Positions 46,450 to 54,526 of a DNA stretch of 64,000 nt are shown in pieces. A program made the position numbers and the translations under genes. The stretch lies in NCBI RefSeq assembly GCF_052115485.1, contig NZ_JBFRGU010000001.1, positions 124,001 to 188,000 of the forward strand, written 5' to 3'. The stretch is from Microvirga sp052115485 (GTDB lineage Bacteria; Pseudomonadota; Alphaproteobacteria; Rhizobiales; Beijerinckiaceae). Within the stretch, counting starts at the first letter, position 1. Every line of letters begins with the position of its first letter. The notes beneath the pieces were generated by a model. It was not told where the DNA came from. It ran no database searches and worked only from the letters and a program-made list of their open reading frames with translations.

Positions 46450-47963
46450 GCCGACCACCACGCCTTCGGCAAGCTGATGCGGCCAGCCGCATCCTCGATC
46501 ACCTGACCGACGGCAAAGAGTGTCTCTTCATCGAAGGCGCGGCCGATGAGCTGGAGGCCGAGCGGCAGGCCCTGGGCGTCGAGCCCGGCGGGAACCGCAA
46601 GGCCTGGAAGGCCCGCCATGTTCACCGTCACCGTGAAGATGTCGTTGAGGTACATCTCGACCGGATCGCCCGAGCCCTTCTCGCCGATGCCGAAAGCGGC
46701 GGACGGCGTGGCTGGCGTGAGGATCGCGTGAACGCCGGAGGCATAGACCTTCTCGAAATCCTGCTTGATCAGCGTGCGGATCTTCTGCGCGCGGACGTAA
46801 TAGGCGTCGTAGTAACCGGCCGAGAGCACATAGGTGCCGATCATGATGCGGCGCTTGACCTCGCGGCCGAAACCTTCGGCGCGGGTCTTCTCGTACATGT
46901 CGGCGATGTCCTTGCCCGGAACGCGCAGGCCGTAGCGTACGCCATCGTAACGGGCGAGGTTCGAGGACGCCTCAGCCGGAGCGACGATGTAATAGGCGGG
47001 AAGCGCGTATTTGGTGTGCGGCAGCGAGACTTCGACGATCTCGGCCCCGGCATCGCGCAGCCACTGCGTGCCCTGATCCCATAGTTTTTCGATCTCGGGC
47101 GACATGCCGTCGATACGGTATTCCTTCGGAATGCCGATCTTGAGGCCCTTTACGCCGCGAGAGACCGCTGCCTCGAAATCCGGCACGGGAAAATCGACAC
47201 AGGTTGTGTCCTTCGCGTCGGGGCCGGCCATGGAACGCAGCATGATGGCGCTGTCGCGCACCGTGCGGGCAATCGGGCCGGCCTGATCCAGCGACGAGGC
47301 GAAAGCCACGGTGCCCCAGCGCGAGACCCGACCATAGGTCGGCTTGATGCCGACCGTACCGGTGAAGGCCGCCGGCTGGCGGATGGAGCCGCCCGTATCG
47401 GTTGCGGTTGCGGCAAGACACAGATGCGCCGCAACAGCCGCCGCCGACCCGCCCGACGAGCCGCCGGGGACGAGATGAGAGCCTTCGATGGAGCCGGACG
47501 CGCCCGCGCTCACATTCGAGCCTTCGCGCCGCCATGGCGACACCACGGGACCGAAGGCGCTGGTCTCGTTGGACGAGCCCATGGCGAACTCATCCATGTT
47601 GAGCTTGCCGAGCATCACCGCGCCATCGTTCCAGAGGTTCTGGGTGACGGTCGATTCGTAAGGAGGATTGAAGTTCTTGAGGATGTTGGAGCCTGCGGTC
47701 GACACCACGTCCTTGGTGCAGAACAGATCCTTGATGCCGAGCGGAATGCCCTCGAGAGCCCGCGCCTCGCCCTTGGCGATCTTCTCGTCCGAGGCCTTCG
47801 CCATGGCGAGCGCGTGCTCCGGCGTCTCCAGCACATAGGCGTTGAGCGCCCTCGCCTTCTCGATGGCGTCGATATGGGCCTTGGCGATCTCGGTGGCGGA
47901 GAAGGTCTTGGCCTTCAATCCGTCGCGGGCCTCGGCAAGGGTGAGATGGGTGAGTTCGGTCAC
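46446..47963 (-). CDS. gatA: Aspartyl/glutamyl-tRNA amidotransferase subunit A
   Basis: GatA is the glutaminase-amidase that makes ammonia for transamidation. I start at the GTG at 47963 (VTELTHLTLAEARDG, usual family N-terminus), because the ATG further upstream at 47990 lies inside a palindromic repeat. The 505-residue protein has the amidase triad Lys78 (GIPLGIKDLF), Ser169 in GGSSGGSAAAVA (167-177) and the nucleophile Ser193 in TDTGGSIRQPAA. A stretch of about 12 extra residues (GSNVSAGASGSIEG) precedes the Gly/Ser loop. gatC lies 87 bases upstream. Confidence 0.94.
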   Translation of the reverse strand: MTELTHLTLAEARDGLKAKTFSATEIAKAHIDAIEKARALNAYVLETPEHALAMAKASDEKIAKGEARALEGIPLGIKDLFCTKDVVSTAGSNILKNFNPPYESTVTQNLWNDGAVMLGKLNMDEFAMGSSNETSAFGPVVSPWRREGSNVSAGASGSIEGSHLVPGGSSGGSAAAVAAHLCLAATATDTGGSIRQPAAFTGTVGIKPTYGRVSRWGTVAFASSLDQAGPIARTVRDSAIMLRSMAGPDAKDTTCVDFPVPDFEAAVSRGVKGLKIGIPKEYRIDGMSPEIEKLWDQGTQWLRDAGAEIVEVSLPHTKYALPAYYIVAPAEASSNLARYDGVRYGLRVPGKDIADMYEKTRAEGFGREVKRRIMIGTYVLSAGYYDAYYVRAQKIRTLIKQDFEKVYASGVHAILTPATPSAAFGIGEKGSGDPVEMYLNDIFTVTVNMAGLPGLAVPAGLDAQGLPLGLQLIGRAFDEETLFAVGQVIEDAAGRISLPKAWWSA

Positions 47964-47984
47964 GGGGCTTGATCTCTCAATCAG

Positions 47985-48016
47985 CGTCATGGCCGGGCTT
48001 GTCCCGGCCATTCACG
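47985..48016. repeat. Palindromic intergenic repeat, family GTCATGGCCGGG, copy 2
   Basis: Left arm CGTCATGGCCGGG, loop CTTGT and right arm CCCGGCCATTCACG; the left arm is identical to the unit at 40575-40605. The right arm has one mismatch and one inserted base. It sits between gatC and gatA, inside a probable operon, so the transcript would carry the hairpin. Confidence 0.8.
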
Positions 48017-48050
48017 CCTTAGTTCCTGACGGGGTGGCAGTCGGCCGAGG

Positions 48051-48338
48051 TTACTCAACCACCTTGGGCACGACGAAGAAATGATCCTCCGTCACGGGCG
48101 CGTTGCGGACGATATCGTCGGCGATCCCGCCGTCGGTGACGCCATCCTGACGCTTTTTCATCGCCATGGGCGTGACGGAGGTCATCGGCTCCACGCCGTC
48201 CACATTCACCTCGCCGAGTTGCTCGACGAAGGACAGAATCGCGTTCAATTCACCCTGAAGATGAGGAACATCCTCTTCCGTCACCGCGATGCGCGCCAGC
48301 CGCGCAATGCGCCGGACCGTGTTCTGATCGACCGACAT
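48051..48338 (-). CDS. gatC: Aspartyl/glutamyl-tRNA amidotransferase subunit C
   Basis: GatC wraps around GatA and GatB to stabilise the amidotransferase. The 95-residue protein has the typical start MSVDQNTVRRIARLARIAVTEE, then ELNAILSFVEQLGEVNVDGVEPMTSV and the ending DHFFVVPKVVE. The ATG at 48338 fits this start. It precedes gatA, with a palindromic repeat between them. Confidence 0.95.
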   Translation of the reverse strand: MSVDQNTVRRIARLARIAVTEEDVPHLQGELNAILSFVEQLGEVNVDGVEPMTSVTPMAMKKRQDGVTDGGIADDIVRNAPVTEDHFFVVPKVVE

Positions 48339-48360
48339 GAATGGCCAACCCCTTTTCTGG

Positions 48361-48408
48361 AGCATGGATCCCGGAAAAGCGGGATGCGGTTTTCCGGGGA
48401 GATCATGC
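48361..48408. repeat. RIME-like palindromic intergenic element
   Basis: The spacer between the UPF0173 gene and gatC has an imperfect palindrome: GCATGGATCCCGGAAAA on the left, TTTTCCGGGGAGATCATGC on the right, centre GCGGGATGCGG. Rhizobiales genomes carry many intergenic palindromes with exactly this GCATGATC / CCGGAAAA layout. It is upstream of the gatC start and could form a leader stem. Confidence 0.7.
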
Positions 48409-48458
48409 GAAATTGTGTCTTCGGCGGCTATAACACCCGCTCGCCTGAAGCTGCAATG

Positions 48459-49157
48459 TCAGATCCGCAGACCGACGGTCTTGTGCGGCACCACGACTTG
48501 CGTGCCCTTGCCGTCCAAGGCCGAGACGAACCGGTCCGCATTGGGCAGAACCATCGGAAATGAGCCGTAATGGCAAGGAATCGCGGCTTTCAGCTTGAAA
48601 TAGCGTTCCACTGCCAGCGCCGCGACCTCCGGACCCATGGTGAAGCGGTCCCCGATGGGCACCATTGCCACGTCCGGCTGGTGAATTTCGGCGATCAGGC
48701 CCATATCTCCGAAAATGTCCGTATCGCCCATATGATAGACGGTCGGCTCGCCCGGTGCCTTGACGATGATGCCGTTGGCGCTGCCGAGCGGATAGTTTAC
48801 CCCCATTTCGACGAAGCCCGAAGAATGGTCCGCTCGCACGAGCGTGGTTGTGAAGCCGCCCTGATCCATTGTGCCGCCCGTTCCCATGGGGGCGAAATTC
48901 TCAAGCCCCTGAGAGACGAGATACATGCACAGATCGAAATTCGTGACGACGGTAGCCCCGGTCGCCTTGGCGATATCAAGTGTGTCGCCCACGTGGTCAC
49001 TGTGACCGTGGGTGACGAGAATGTGCGTCACCCCCTCGGCGGCCTTGTCCCGGCTCCCTTCGAAAGCCGGGTTGCCGGTGAAGAACGGATCGATCAGCAC
49101 GACCTTGTCGGCGAAATCGAGCCGGAACGCGGAGTGGCCGAACCAGGTGATTTTCAT
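48459..49157 (-). CDS. UPF0173 metallo-beta-lactamase-fold hydrolase
   Basis: The 232-residue protein is a metallo-beta-lactamase fold member with the metal motif HGHSDHVGD (His50, His52, Asp54, His55 region, THGHSDHVGDTL at 49-60) and other ligands in VYHMGDTDIFGD. MKITWFGHSAFRLDFAD is the usual UPF0173 start. The substrate is unknown. It is the first of a group with gatC and gatA downstream, and is divergent from ruvX across about 310 bases. Confidence 0.9.
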   Translation of the reverse strand: MKITWFGHSAFRLDFADKVVLIDPFFTGNPAFEGSRDKAAEGVTHILVTHGHSDHVGDTLDIAKATGATVVTNFDLCMYLVSQGLENFAPMGTGGTMDQGGFTTTLVRADHSSGFVEMGVNYPLGSANGIIVKAPGEPTVYHMGDTDIFGDMGLIAEIHQPDVAMVPIGDRFTMGPEVAALAVERYFKLKAAIPCHYGSFPMVLPNADRFVSALDGKGTQVVVPHKTVGLRI

Positions 49158-49469
49158 GCATCTATCCTCAGTTGCGAAGCTCTGGGAGCCCGACCTTGAC
49201 CGGTCCGCCTCCTGAAATGGAGCCTACCAGCGTATCGAGAAGACCAAGAACCGGAAAAAGTCCGGTCTATCAAGTCTCTCGCGTCGAAACCTGCGGTGCT
49301 GGACCTTTCGCGGTCGTTCTGGCACTTCACAGGTCCGGGAGGCCTTCCGCCAAGGTTCGAATCGACTTGCCCTGTGCGGAGACTTGGACCAGCCTTCGGA
49401 CGAACTATCGCCTGAACTCTCCCAGGGCGACCTCGCGTCGAGGAAGTGGGAGACGAGGAGGCCCGTTCC
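49158..49469. other. Intergenic stretch between UPF0173 gene and ruvX
   Basis: This 312-base divergent spacer has no convincing gene. Frames that cross it are short or run antisense into ruvX. I see a weak 6-base stem at 49250-49266 (ACCGGA / TCCGGT) and the ruvX ribosome-binding site GAGGAGG at 49455-49461. There is no tRNA-like T-loop. Confidence 0.5.
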
Positions 49470-50027
49470 ATGACTGCCAAAGACAACGAGTTGACAAAGC
49501 TGATCGAGCAATTGCCGCCGAGAGCGCGCCTCATGGGCGTCGACCTCGGCACTAAGACCATCGGCCTTGCCCTCTCCGACATCGAACGCAGGATCGCGAC
49601 GCCGCTGGAAACGATCAAGCGTGTGAAATTTACGCCGGATGCGGAGCGCATGAAGGCCCTCATCGATCAGCATGATGTGGGCGGCCTCGTGATCGGCCTG
49701 CCGCTCAACATGGACGGCACCGAGGGCCCGCGTTCGCAGGCGACGCGGGCCTTCGCTCGCAATTTGGGTCCGCTGATCGGAAAACCCATTCTGTTCTGGG
49801 ACGAACGGATGTCGACGATGGTCGTCACTCGCACGCTGCTTGATGCGGATGCCTCTCGCGCCAAGCGGGCGGAAGCAGTCGACAAGATGGCGGCCGCCTA
49901 TATCCTGCAGGGCGCGCTCGATCGATATGAACGGCTTTGCGTCGAGCACGATGCCTTTACGGACGAATTCGGCACCGACGACACCGACGTAGAAACGCCG
50001 CCCACAGGCGGCGCTCTCGATCTCTAG
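49470..50027 (+). CDS. ruvX: Holliday junction resolvase RuvX/YqgF
   Basis: The 185-residue RNase H-fold protein has the active-site segment MGVDLGTKTIGLALSD (22-37, Asp25), the GLPLNMDGTEGPRS loop and WDERMSTMVV near residue 110. Members are proposed resolvases and pre-16S rRNA processing factors. I take the ATG at 49470 because GAGGAGG sits 8 bases upstream; a GTG at 49446 is also in frame. The final 30 or so residues are acidic and non-conserved. Confidence 0.92.
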   Translation: MTAKDNELTKLIEQLPPRARLMGVDLGTKTIGLALSDIERRIATPLETIKRVKFTPDAERMKALIDQHDVGGLVIGLPLNMDGTEGPRSQATRAFARNLGPLIGKPILFWDERMSTMVVTRTLLDADASRAKRAEAVDKMAAAYILQGALDRYERLCVEHDAFTDEFGTDDTDVETPPTGGALDL

Positions 50028-50065
50028 AAGATCGGCGCGGAATTCGTGCCACGCGCCGCGGACGC

Positions 50066-50467
50066 TCAGAAACCGTGCGTCTTGTTCCAGGTGCGAACGC
50101 GCTCTTTCTGGATTTCCTTCTGATTACGCCGGTAGTCCTTCACGTAATCCTTGGCCGCTTCCTTGTCGTAGCCATAGCCGGGCGGTGGCGGACGCCAGCC
50201 CGGACGCGGCGGAGGAGGACGACGATAGCCATAGCGCGGCGGCGCGTCGTAATAGCCGGGAGGCGGCGGCGGATAATAAGCGCGCGGCGGCGGGCCGTAA
50301 TAAGCCGGCGGCGGCGGCGGATCGTCATCGAAAAACAGGAATTGAACGCTCTCGACGGTCGCACCCCATCCAGCCGATCCTGTAGCGGAAACGGGGGCTG
50401 CGTGAGCACCGCTTGCGAAGGCGAGCCCCGCTGTCACGGCACCGGCAATCCACATGCCTGGCTTCAT
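50066..50467 (-). CDS. Secreted Pro/Tyr/Gly-rich protein
   Basis: The 133-residue protein has a signal peptide (MKPGMWIAGAVTAGLAFASGAHA) and a middle dominated by Pro, Tyr, Gly and Arg repeats (PPPPPAYYGPPPRAYYPPPPP-like), ending in a charged helix NQKEIQKERVRTWNKTHGF. No enzyme or fold is evident; such proteins can be cell-surface or stress-associated and are difficult to align. It is convergent with ruvX, 38 bases away. Confidence 0.75.
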   Translation of the reverse strand: MKPGMWIAGAVTAGLAFASGAHAAPVSATGSAGWGATVESVQFLFFDDDPPPPPAYYGPPPRAYYPPPPPGYYDAPPRYGYRRPPPPRPGWRPPPPGYGYDKEAAKDYVKDYRRNQKEIQKERVRTWNKTHGF

Positions 50468-50616
50468 CTCGTTGTCTCCTCCCCGCGAATCAAACCGGAA
50501 GTCGCGGGCTCCTTCTCCTATCTACCTATAACCAGGCTGTTGAACGAAGGATGAATTACCCGTTCAGGTGCCCTTGTACGATCCGACACGCTGAAAGAGC
50601 AGTCGCTGAGAAAATG

Positions 50617-50641
50617 AAAAGCCCGGCGCAAGGCCGGGCTC
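50617..50641 (-). terminator. Terminator downstream of the cytoplasmic PRC-barrel gene
   Basis: AGCCCGGC (50621-50628) and GCCGGGCT (50634-50641) form a stem with a 5-base loop. On the minus strand it is followed by TTTTCATTTTC and lies six bases after the stop of the gene at 50648. Confidence 0.75.
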
Positions 50642-50647
50642 GACGCG

Positions 50648-51037
50648 TCACATGCCCCAATAGTAAGGCATTCGCCAATAGTCGTGCAGTTCGCGTTCCC
50701 GCTCCCGGTCGGACCAGCTATAGTCGCGGTCTTCTTCCCGATAAAAATCAGGCGCTCCGGTAAGCTCCTCTTCGGTGATGTCGGTGCGATATCCACCGAG
50801 GCTCGGATCATACGACAACTTGGCCCAAGGGATTGTGTGCGTCTCCCCGCCAAGTCCGAGGAAGCCGCCGAAGGTCATGACCGCGTATACGACCTTGCCG
50901 CTGACTTTCTCGATCATCAGGCGGTCGATCGTTCCGATTTTGCTACCCTTGGGATCGTAGACCTTTGTGCCCTCGACGCGATCGCTGTCGATCATCGGGT
51001 TGGGCGATACTGATTGCCCCGCTGCAAGCGTTGCCAT
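50648..51037 (-). CDS. PRC-barrel domain protein (cytoplasmic)
   Basis: The 129-residue protein starts MATLAAGQSVSPNP with AGGAGA upstream and no signal peptide. The PRC-barrel covers about 20-90 (VEGTKVYDPKGSKIGTIDRLMIEKVSGKVVYAVMTFGGFLGLGGETHTIPW). The tail is charged, rich in Arg, Glu, Asp and aromatic residues, ending YYWGM. PRC-barrels bind RNA or act in photosynthetic and stress proteins, so function is open. It is divergent from a secreted PRC-barrel gene. Confidence 0.87.
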   Translation of the reverse strand: MATLAAGQSVSPNPMIDSDRVEGTKVYDPKGSKIGTIDRLMIEKVSGKVVYAVMTFGGFLGLGGETHTIPWAKLSYDPSLGGYRTDITEEELTGAPDFYREEDRDYSWSDRERERELHDYWRMPYYWGM

Positions 51038-51178
51038 TGTTGAATCTCCTCTCAACGAATGCGGGGAGAAATACCCAAAGCGCAGCGGGTTCCATTGAAC
51101 CTCAGCAGTTTTTTTTCGGAACCTAGGTCCATTCGACGCATTCTCCAACCCGTACTGAGTTCGAAGAGGAGAATGTTG

Positions 51179-51580
51179 ATGCGCCGTTTTTTCATCACTC
51201 TTGCCGCGGCCTCGATCCTGTCTGGCGCTGCGATAGCGCAAGAGACATCGACCACAGGAGCGATACCGCCGAGTTTCGTAGCCGTGAAGCCTGACTCCAT
51301 GCTGAGCTACAATCTCGTCGGATTGGACGTGAGCAATCCAGGCAACGAGACGGTCGGCGAGATCAAGGATCTTGTTTTGGATCAAGGCCGCCTCGCGGGT
51401 TATATCGTCTCTGTTGGAGGGTTCCTCGGCATGGGGGATCACTACGTCGTCGTCGATCCTGCTGCCGTCCGAGTCTCTTACAACGCCTCCGATTCGAAGT
51501 GGCACGCCATGATGAATACGACAAAGGAACAGCTCAAAGCCGCTCCTGAATTCAAATATGAAGGCAAATGGAAGCGCTGA
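51179..51580 (+). CDS. PRC-barrel domain protein (exported)
   Basis: The start is ATG at 51179, with GAGGAG 7 bases upstream; another ATG six bases earlier is too close to that site. The 133-residue protein has a signal peptide (MRRFFITLAAASILSGAAIAQE) and one PRC-barrel, about 36-110 (LVGLDVSNPGNETVGEIKDLVLDQGRLAGYIVSVGGFLGMGDHYVVV), very like its divergent partner (GGFLG motif in both). Role unknown; it is probably periplasmic. A strong terminator follows. Confidence 0.87.
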   Translation: MRRFFITLAAASILSGAAIAQETSTTGAIPPSFVAVKPDSMLSYNLVGLDVSNPGNETVGEIKDLVLDQGRLAGYIVSVGGFLGMGDHYVVVDPAAVRVSYNASDSKWHAMMNTTKEQLKAAPEFKYEGKWKR

Positions 51581-51601
51581 ACGCTGTAGCGCTATGAAAT
51601 C

Positions 51602-51630
51602 AGAGGGCCCCGAACGGGGCCCTCTTCTTT
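51602..51630 (+). terminator. Terminator after the exported PRC-barrel gene
   Basis: Stem AGAGGGCCCCG / CGGGGCCCTCT (51602-51612, 51615-51625) with the T-rich tail TCTTT. It is also convergent for the PepSY gene ending at 51657. Confidence 0.8.
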
Positions 51631-51656
51631 GAGTAAAGCGGAGTGCTTCACGGATA

Positions 51657-53045
51657 TCAACTCGCCGAAGTCACAGGCTTCGAGCGAGCATCGCGGCCGC
51701 CGATACGGCGCACTAAAAGCCAGTCGATCGACAGGATCGCGATCAGGGACATACCGACGAGCGGATAGACGATCCCGACAAGCACCATAATCGAAAGAAC
51801 CCCGCGCATCGCCGATTTGTCCGACGGCATTGGCGGCACGCCGAGCATCCTTTTCGGCCGACGCTTCCACCACATCACAGCAGCGGAAATCGACATGACG
51901 ACAATACCGAGACAGACGACGGCCAGAACGATTTTATTCGCGAGCCCGAATTGCTGGCCGAGATGCGTATTGATGCCCCATTCCATCGCTCGCGCGAACG
52001 GGCCGTATTCCGCATAACTCAAATCGAACAAGGTATCTCCCGAATACTGGTCGAGATGGATGACACGCTGCTTCGGGAGATCGTCCGGATAAACCGTGGC
52101 GCTATAGACACCGGTCGGCTTGGTCGGGAGGCTCACGGCGTATCCGTGCGTCAGCCCCAGCTTGTCGAAAATTGCGATAGCTGCATCGACCCCAATCGGA
52201 GGCGCGACCTTCGGGGATGAGAGCGGCATCTGTGCCTGTTCGAGAGACCATGTCGTCGGTCCTGTCGCCTGTGAAAGTCGCTCGGACGACATAGGCACAT
52301 CCACGTAAAGGCCTGAAGGATAGCCGTAGTTGCTGCCGTTGGCCCATTGATTGGCATAGTCTCCCCACACGACCGACCAGGGCATGCCTGTCACCGCAAG
52401 AAACGTGATGAAGGCCCCGGCGACAATGCCCGTCACTGCATGGAGATCGCGCCAGAACACGCGCTTCTTCGGCGTGCCACGGACTGAAAGAACGCCACCT
52501 GTCTGCTTGCGCGGCCACCACAGGAAGATGCCGGTTCCAACGAGCAGAATTGTCCAACCGGCAGCCATTTCAATGAAGCCGCGCGCCACCGGTCCGATGA
52601 TCTTCAGGCTGTGTAGATGGCGGATCGTCCACATGATCGTGCCCTGGAAGGGCAGCGTTCCGAGAACCCTGGCATCATAAGGATCCACATAGACCACGAG
52701 CCGTTCGCCGGACGGAGCTTTGACGGTGATTTCGGCAGAGGATGTCGGAGTGGCAGGCGGCATGATTTTCAAAGCGACGCTCGGCTGCGCGGCAAGCGCT
52801 GACGTGATCAAAACGCTTGCGGGACGTTGCGGTGTCTGACGGAGTTCTACCTGCTTCAGGTCTCGATAAACGATACCTTCGATCTCATCTCGGAACAGAT
52901 AGAGCGCGCCTGTCGTCGCGAGCAGGATCAGAAACGGCAGAACGAGGAGTCCCGCATAGAAGTGCCAGCGCCAGACGACGCGATAAAGGTCGGTAGCGCG
53001 CGCGACGCGCTCGCCCTCATTCGAGGTCGCGGAGAGAGTCGTCAT
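51657..53045 (-). CDS. PepSY-associated transmembrane protein
   Basis: The 462-residue protein has four main membrane segments: one near residue 30 (FYAGLLVLPFLILLATTGALYLF), one near 150, one near 200 and a pair near the C-terminus. PepSY-like soluble parts lie between them. This layout occurs in proteins of iron/siderophore reduction and copper systems. Conserved His residues in WRWHFYAG and WTIRHLHSL could bind haem, an inference. The genes downstream of it in the same orientation are none; those upstream (PCu(A)C chaperone, DUF2946-like) suggest metal handling. Confidence 0.87.
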   Translation of the reverse strand: MTTLSATSNEGERVARATDLYRVVWRWHFYAGLLVLPFLILLATTGALYLFRDEIEGIVYRDLKQVELRQTPQRPASVLITSALAAQPSVALKIMPPATPTSSAEITVKAPSGERLVVYVDPYDARVLGTLPFQGTIMWTIRHLHSLKIIGPVARGFIEMAAGWTILLVGTGIFLWWPRKQTGGVLSVRGTPKKRVFWRDLHAVTGIVAGAFITFLAVTGMPWSVVWGDYANQWANGSNYGYPSGLYVDVPMSSERLSQATGPTTWSLEQAQMPLSSPKVAPPIGVDAAIAIFDKLGLTHGYAVSLPTKPTGVYSATVYPDDLPKQRVIHLDQYSGDTLFDLSYAEYGPFARAMEWGINTHLGQQFGLANKIVLAVVCLGIVVMSISAAVMWWKRRPKRMLGVPPMPSDKSAMRGVLSIMVLVGIVYPLVGMSLIAILSIDWLLVRRIGGRDARSKPVTSAS

Positions 53046-53186
53046 CGGGGATGTTCCTCAAATTTATATGTTGGCTGCAGCAGCGGCGCAGGCCGCACAC
53101 GATGCTTGCCGGTCGCTTTCGCAGCCGGATTCCGCGTCGCTATGCTGGAAATACTTTTAGGCGTTTCGCTCGATCGTACCGGCGGC

Positions 53187-53675
53187 TCAATGCCCCGAAT
53201 GATCGACAGCACCGGCTGCGCCGATGGCGTCGACGACGAATTTCACCTGCACTGTTCCGGCCTTCTCGAAAGTGAGCGTCCCGGAGAAAGGCTCGCCTTC
53301 CTTGAGCGGCTTCTTCAGATCCATCAGCATCAGGTGATAGGAGCCGGGCTTGAAAGTCACGGATCCTTTCGCCGGCACGACGACGCCGTTCGGCAATTGG
53401 CGCATGGTCATGACGCCGTCATTCAGCGCCATCTCATGGATCTCTGCGCGACCCGCGATCTCTGCGGTCACCGAAACCAGCCGGTCTTCCGCGTCGCCTT
53501 CATTTTTGATGGTGAGATAGCCACCACCGACTTTCGCGCCAGCAGGCGTGGCCCGAGACCAGGGGTGCTTGATTTCGAGAGAGCCGATCTTGAATTCATG
53601 GGCGACAGCGCCCTGAGTGGCGACGAGGAGGAAAGCACCGATCAGTGCTGCACCAGACTTGGATTTCTTGAACAT
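53187..53675 (-). CDS. PCu(A)C periplasmic copper chaperone
   Basis: The 162-residue exported protein has a signal peptide (MFKKSKSGAALIGAFLLVATQGAVA) and the copper-binding pattern of Met/His residues: EIHEMALNDGVMTMRQL, then PGSYHLMLMDLKKPL. Members deliver copper to cytochrome oxidase. I start at ATG 53675 as GGAG lies seven bases upstream; other in-frame ATGs are further up. The C-terminus ends AVDHSGH with extra His. It lies between the PepSY and DUF2946-like genes on the same strand. Confidence 0.9.
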   Translation of the reverse strand: MFKKSKSGAALIGAFLLVATQGAVAHEFKIGSLEIKHPWSRATPAGAKVGGGYLTIKNEGDAEDRLVSVTAEIAGRAEIHEMALNDGVMTMRQLPNGVVVPAKGSVTFKPGSYHLMLMDLKKPLKEGEPFSGTLTFEKAGTVQVKFVVDAIGAAGAVDHSGH

Positions 53676-53788
53676 GATCTTGCTCCGCATGAGCGAGTGC
53701 CGTTTCGCAATGCGAGTTGGCGACACAAGGAAAACTGAATGCGGTTGAAAAGATCCGGCGCCTCACGTGAGAGGCGGAACGGACCAGC

Positions 53789-54175
53789 CTAAACTTTCAG
53801 TGGCGGAGCACGCGGATTTCCCGGTGTTCGGACAGAAACCACGACCACATGCTGATCCCTTGCCGGGATCGACACGAGCGTCATGGTCGATTGAAGTGAG
53901 ATCAGTCTTGCTGTCTGCGGAGGCGGCGCGAAAGCCGCATTGAACATGCCGCAGCCGAGAACACAGCAATTAGGAACATGCGCCTTGTTTGAAGACGCGT
54001 CGCCCTCTGAGGTTGACGGGCCGGTAAGGCAGAGAACGGCATGAGCGTCGCTCGTCTGAAGGGGCGCCGCTGTCGAGCCGAGCGTCAGGCCCACCAGCAA
54101 CGTCTGGATAGCGAGCAGGTAGGCTGCGGCAACCGCAACCCAAGACGCCCATCCTTTTCTGCGCTGCGCTGTCAC
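53789..54175 (-). CDS. DUF2946-like small membrane protein
   Basis: This protein has one hydrophobic stretch (WVAVAAAYLLAIQTLLVGLTLG) and a later Cys-rich segment CLTGPST and VPNCCVLGCGMF, which resembles DUF2946 proteins linked with copper. Starts are uncertain: a GTG at 54175 gives 128 residues with a basic N-terminus, and a TTG at 54262 gives 157. I give the shorter. It is the first gene of the set with the PCu(A)C chaperone and PepSY genes downstream, separated by 113-142 bases. Confidence 0.65.
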   Translation of the reverse strand: MTAQRRKGWASWVAVAAAYLLAIQTLLVGLTLGSTAAPLQTSDAHAVLCLTGPSTSEGDASSNKAHVPNCCVLGCGMFNAAFAPPPQTARLISLQSTMTLVSIPARDQHVVVVSVRTPGNPRAPPLKV

Positions 54176-54526
54176 GCCTTGCGGCCCTTTCGTCGCGCCA
54201 CCCTGGGAAATCCTTCGGGCAGCGACTGTTTCGCAAATACCGGCATTGACTGAAATTCTCAAGCGCCTTCCCCGCAGCCTCAGCCTTGGGCATATCGCCT
54301 GCCGAAGAATTTCATCGAGCCTCCCTTCACCTTCACAATGGGAGAAAATTCGATGCGTGACGTTGGTTCTTCGTCAGTCGCAATTATATAGGAAAAGATA
54401 CAACGAAGGATCCTTGCCAGTTTCCGCGTCCTTGTCATTCATCTTTTGCTGGTTCAGTCTTTTAAGATCTTAGTGTGTCGAAGTTCCGAAGATCATTCAG
54501 GAGAGCGGGTTGCCGCTGAAGGGCCG

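Noticed and set aside
53051..53275. A 74-codon plus-strand frame near the PCu(A)C gene
   Set aside because: It has no ribosome site, overlaps the PCu(A)C coding region and looks like random high-GC sequence.
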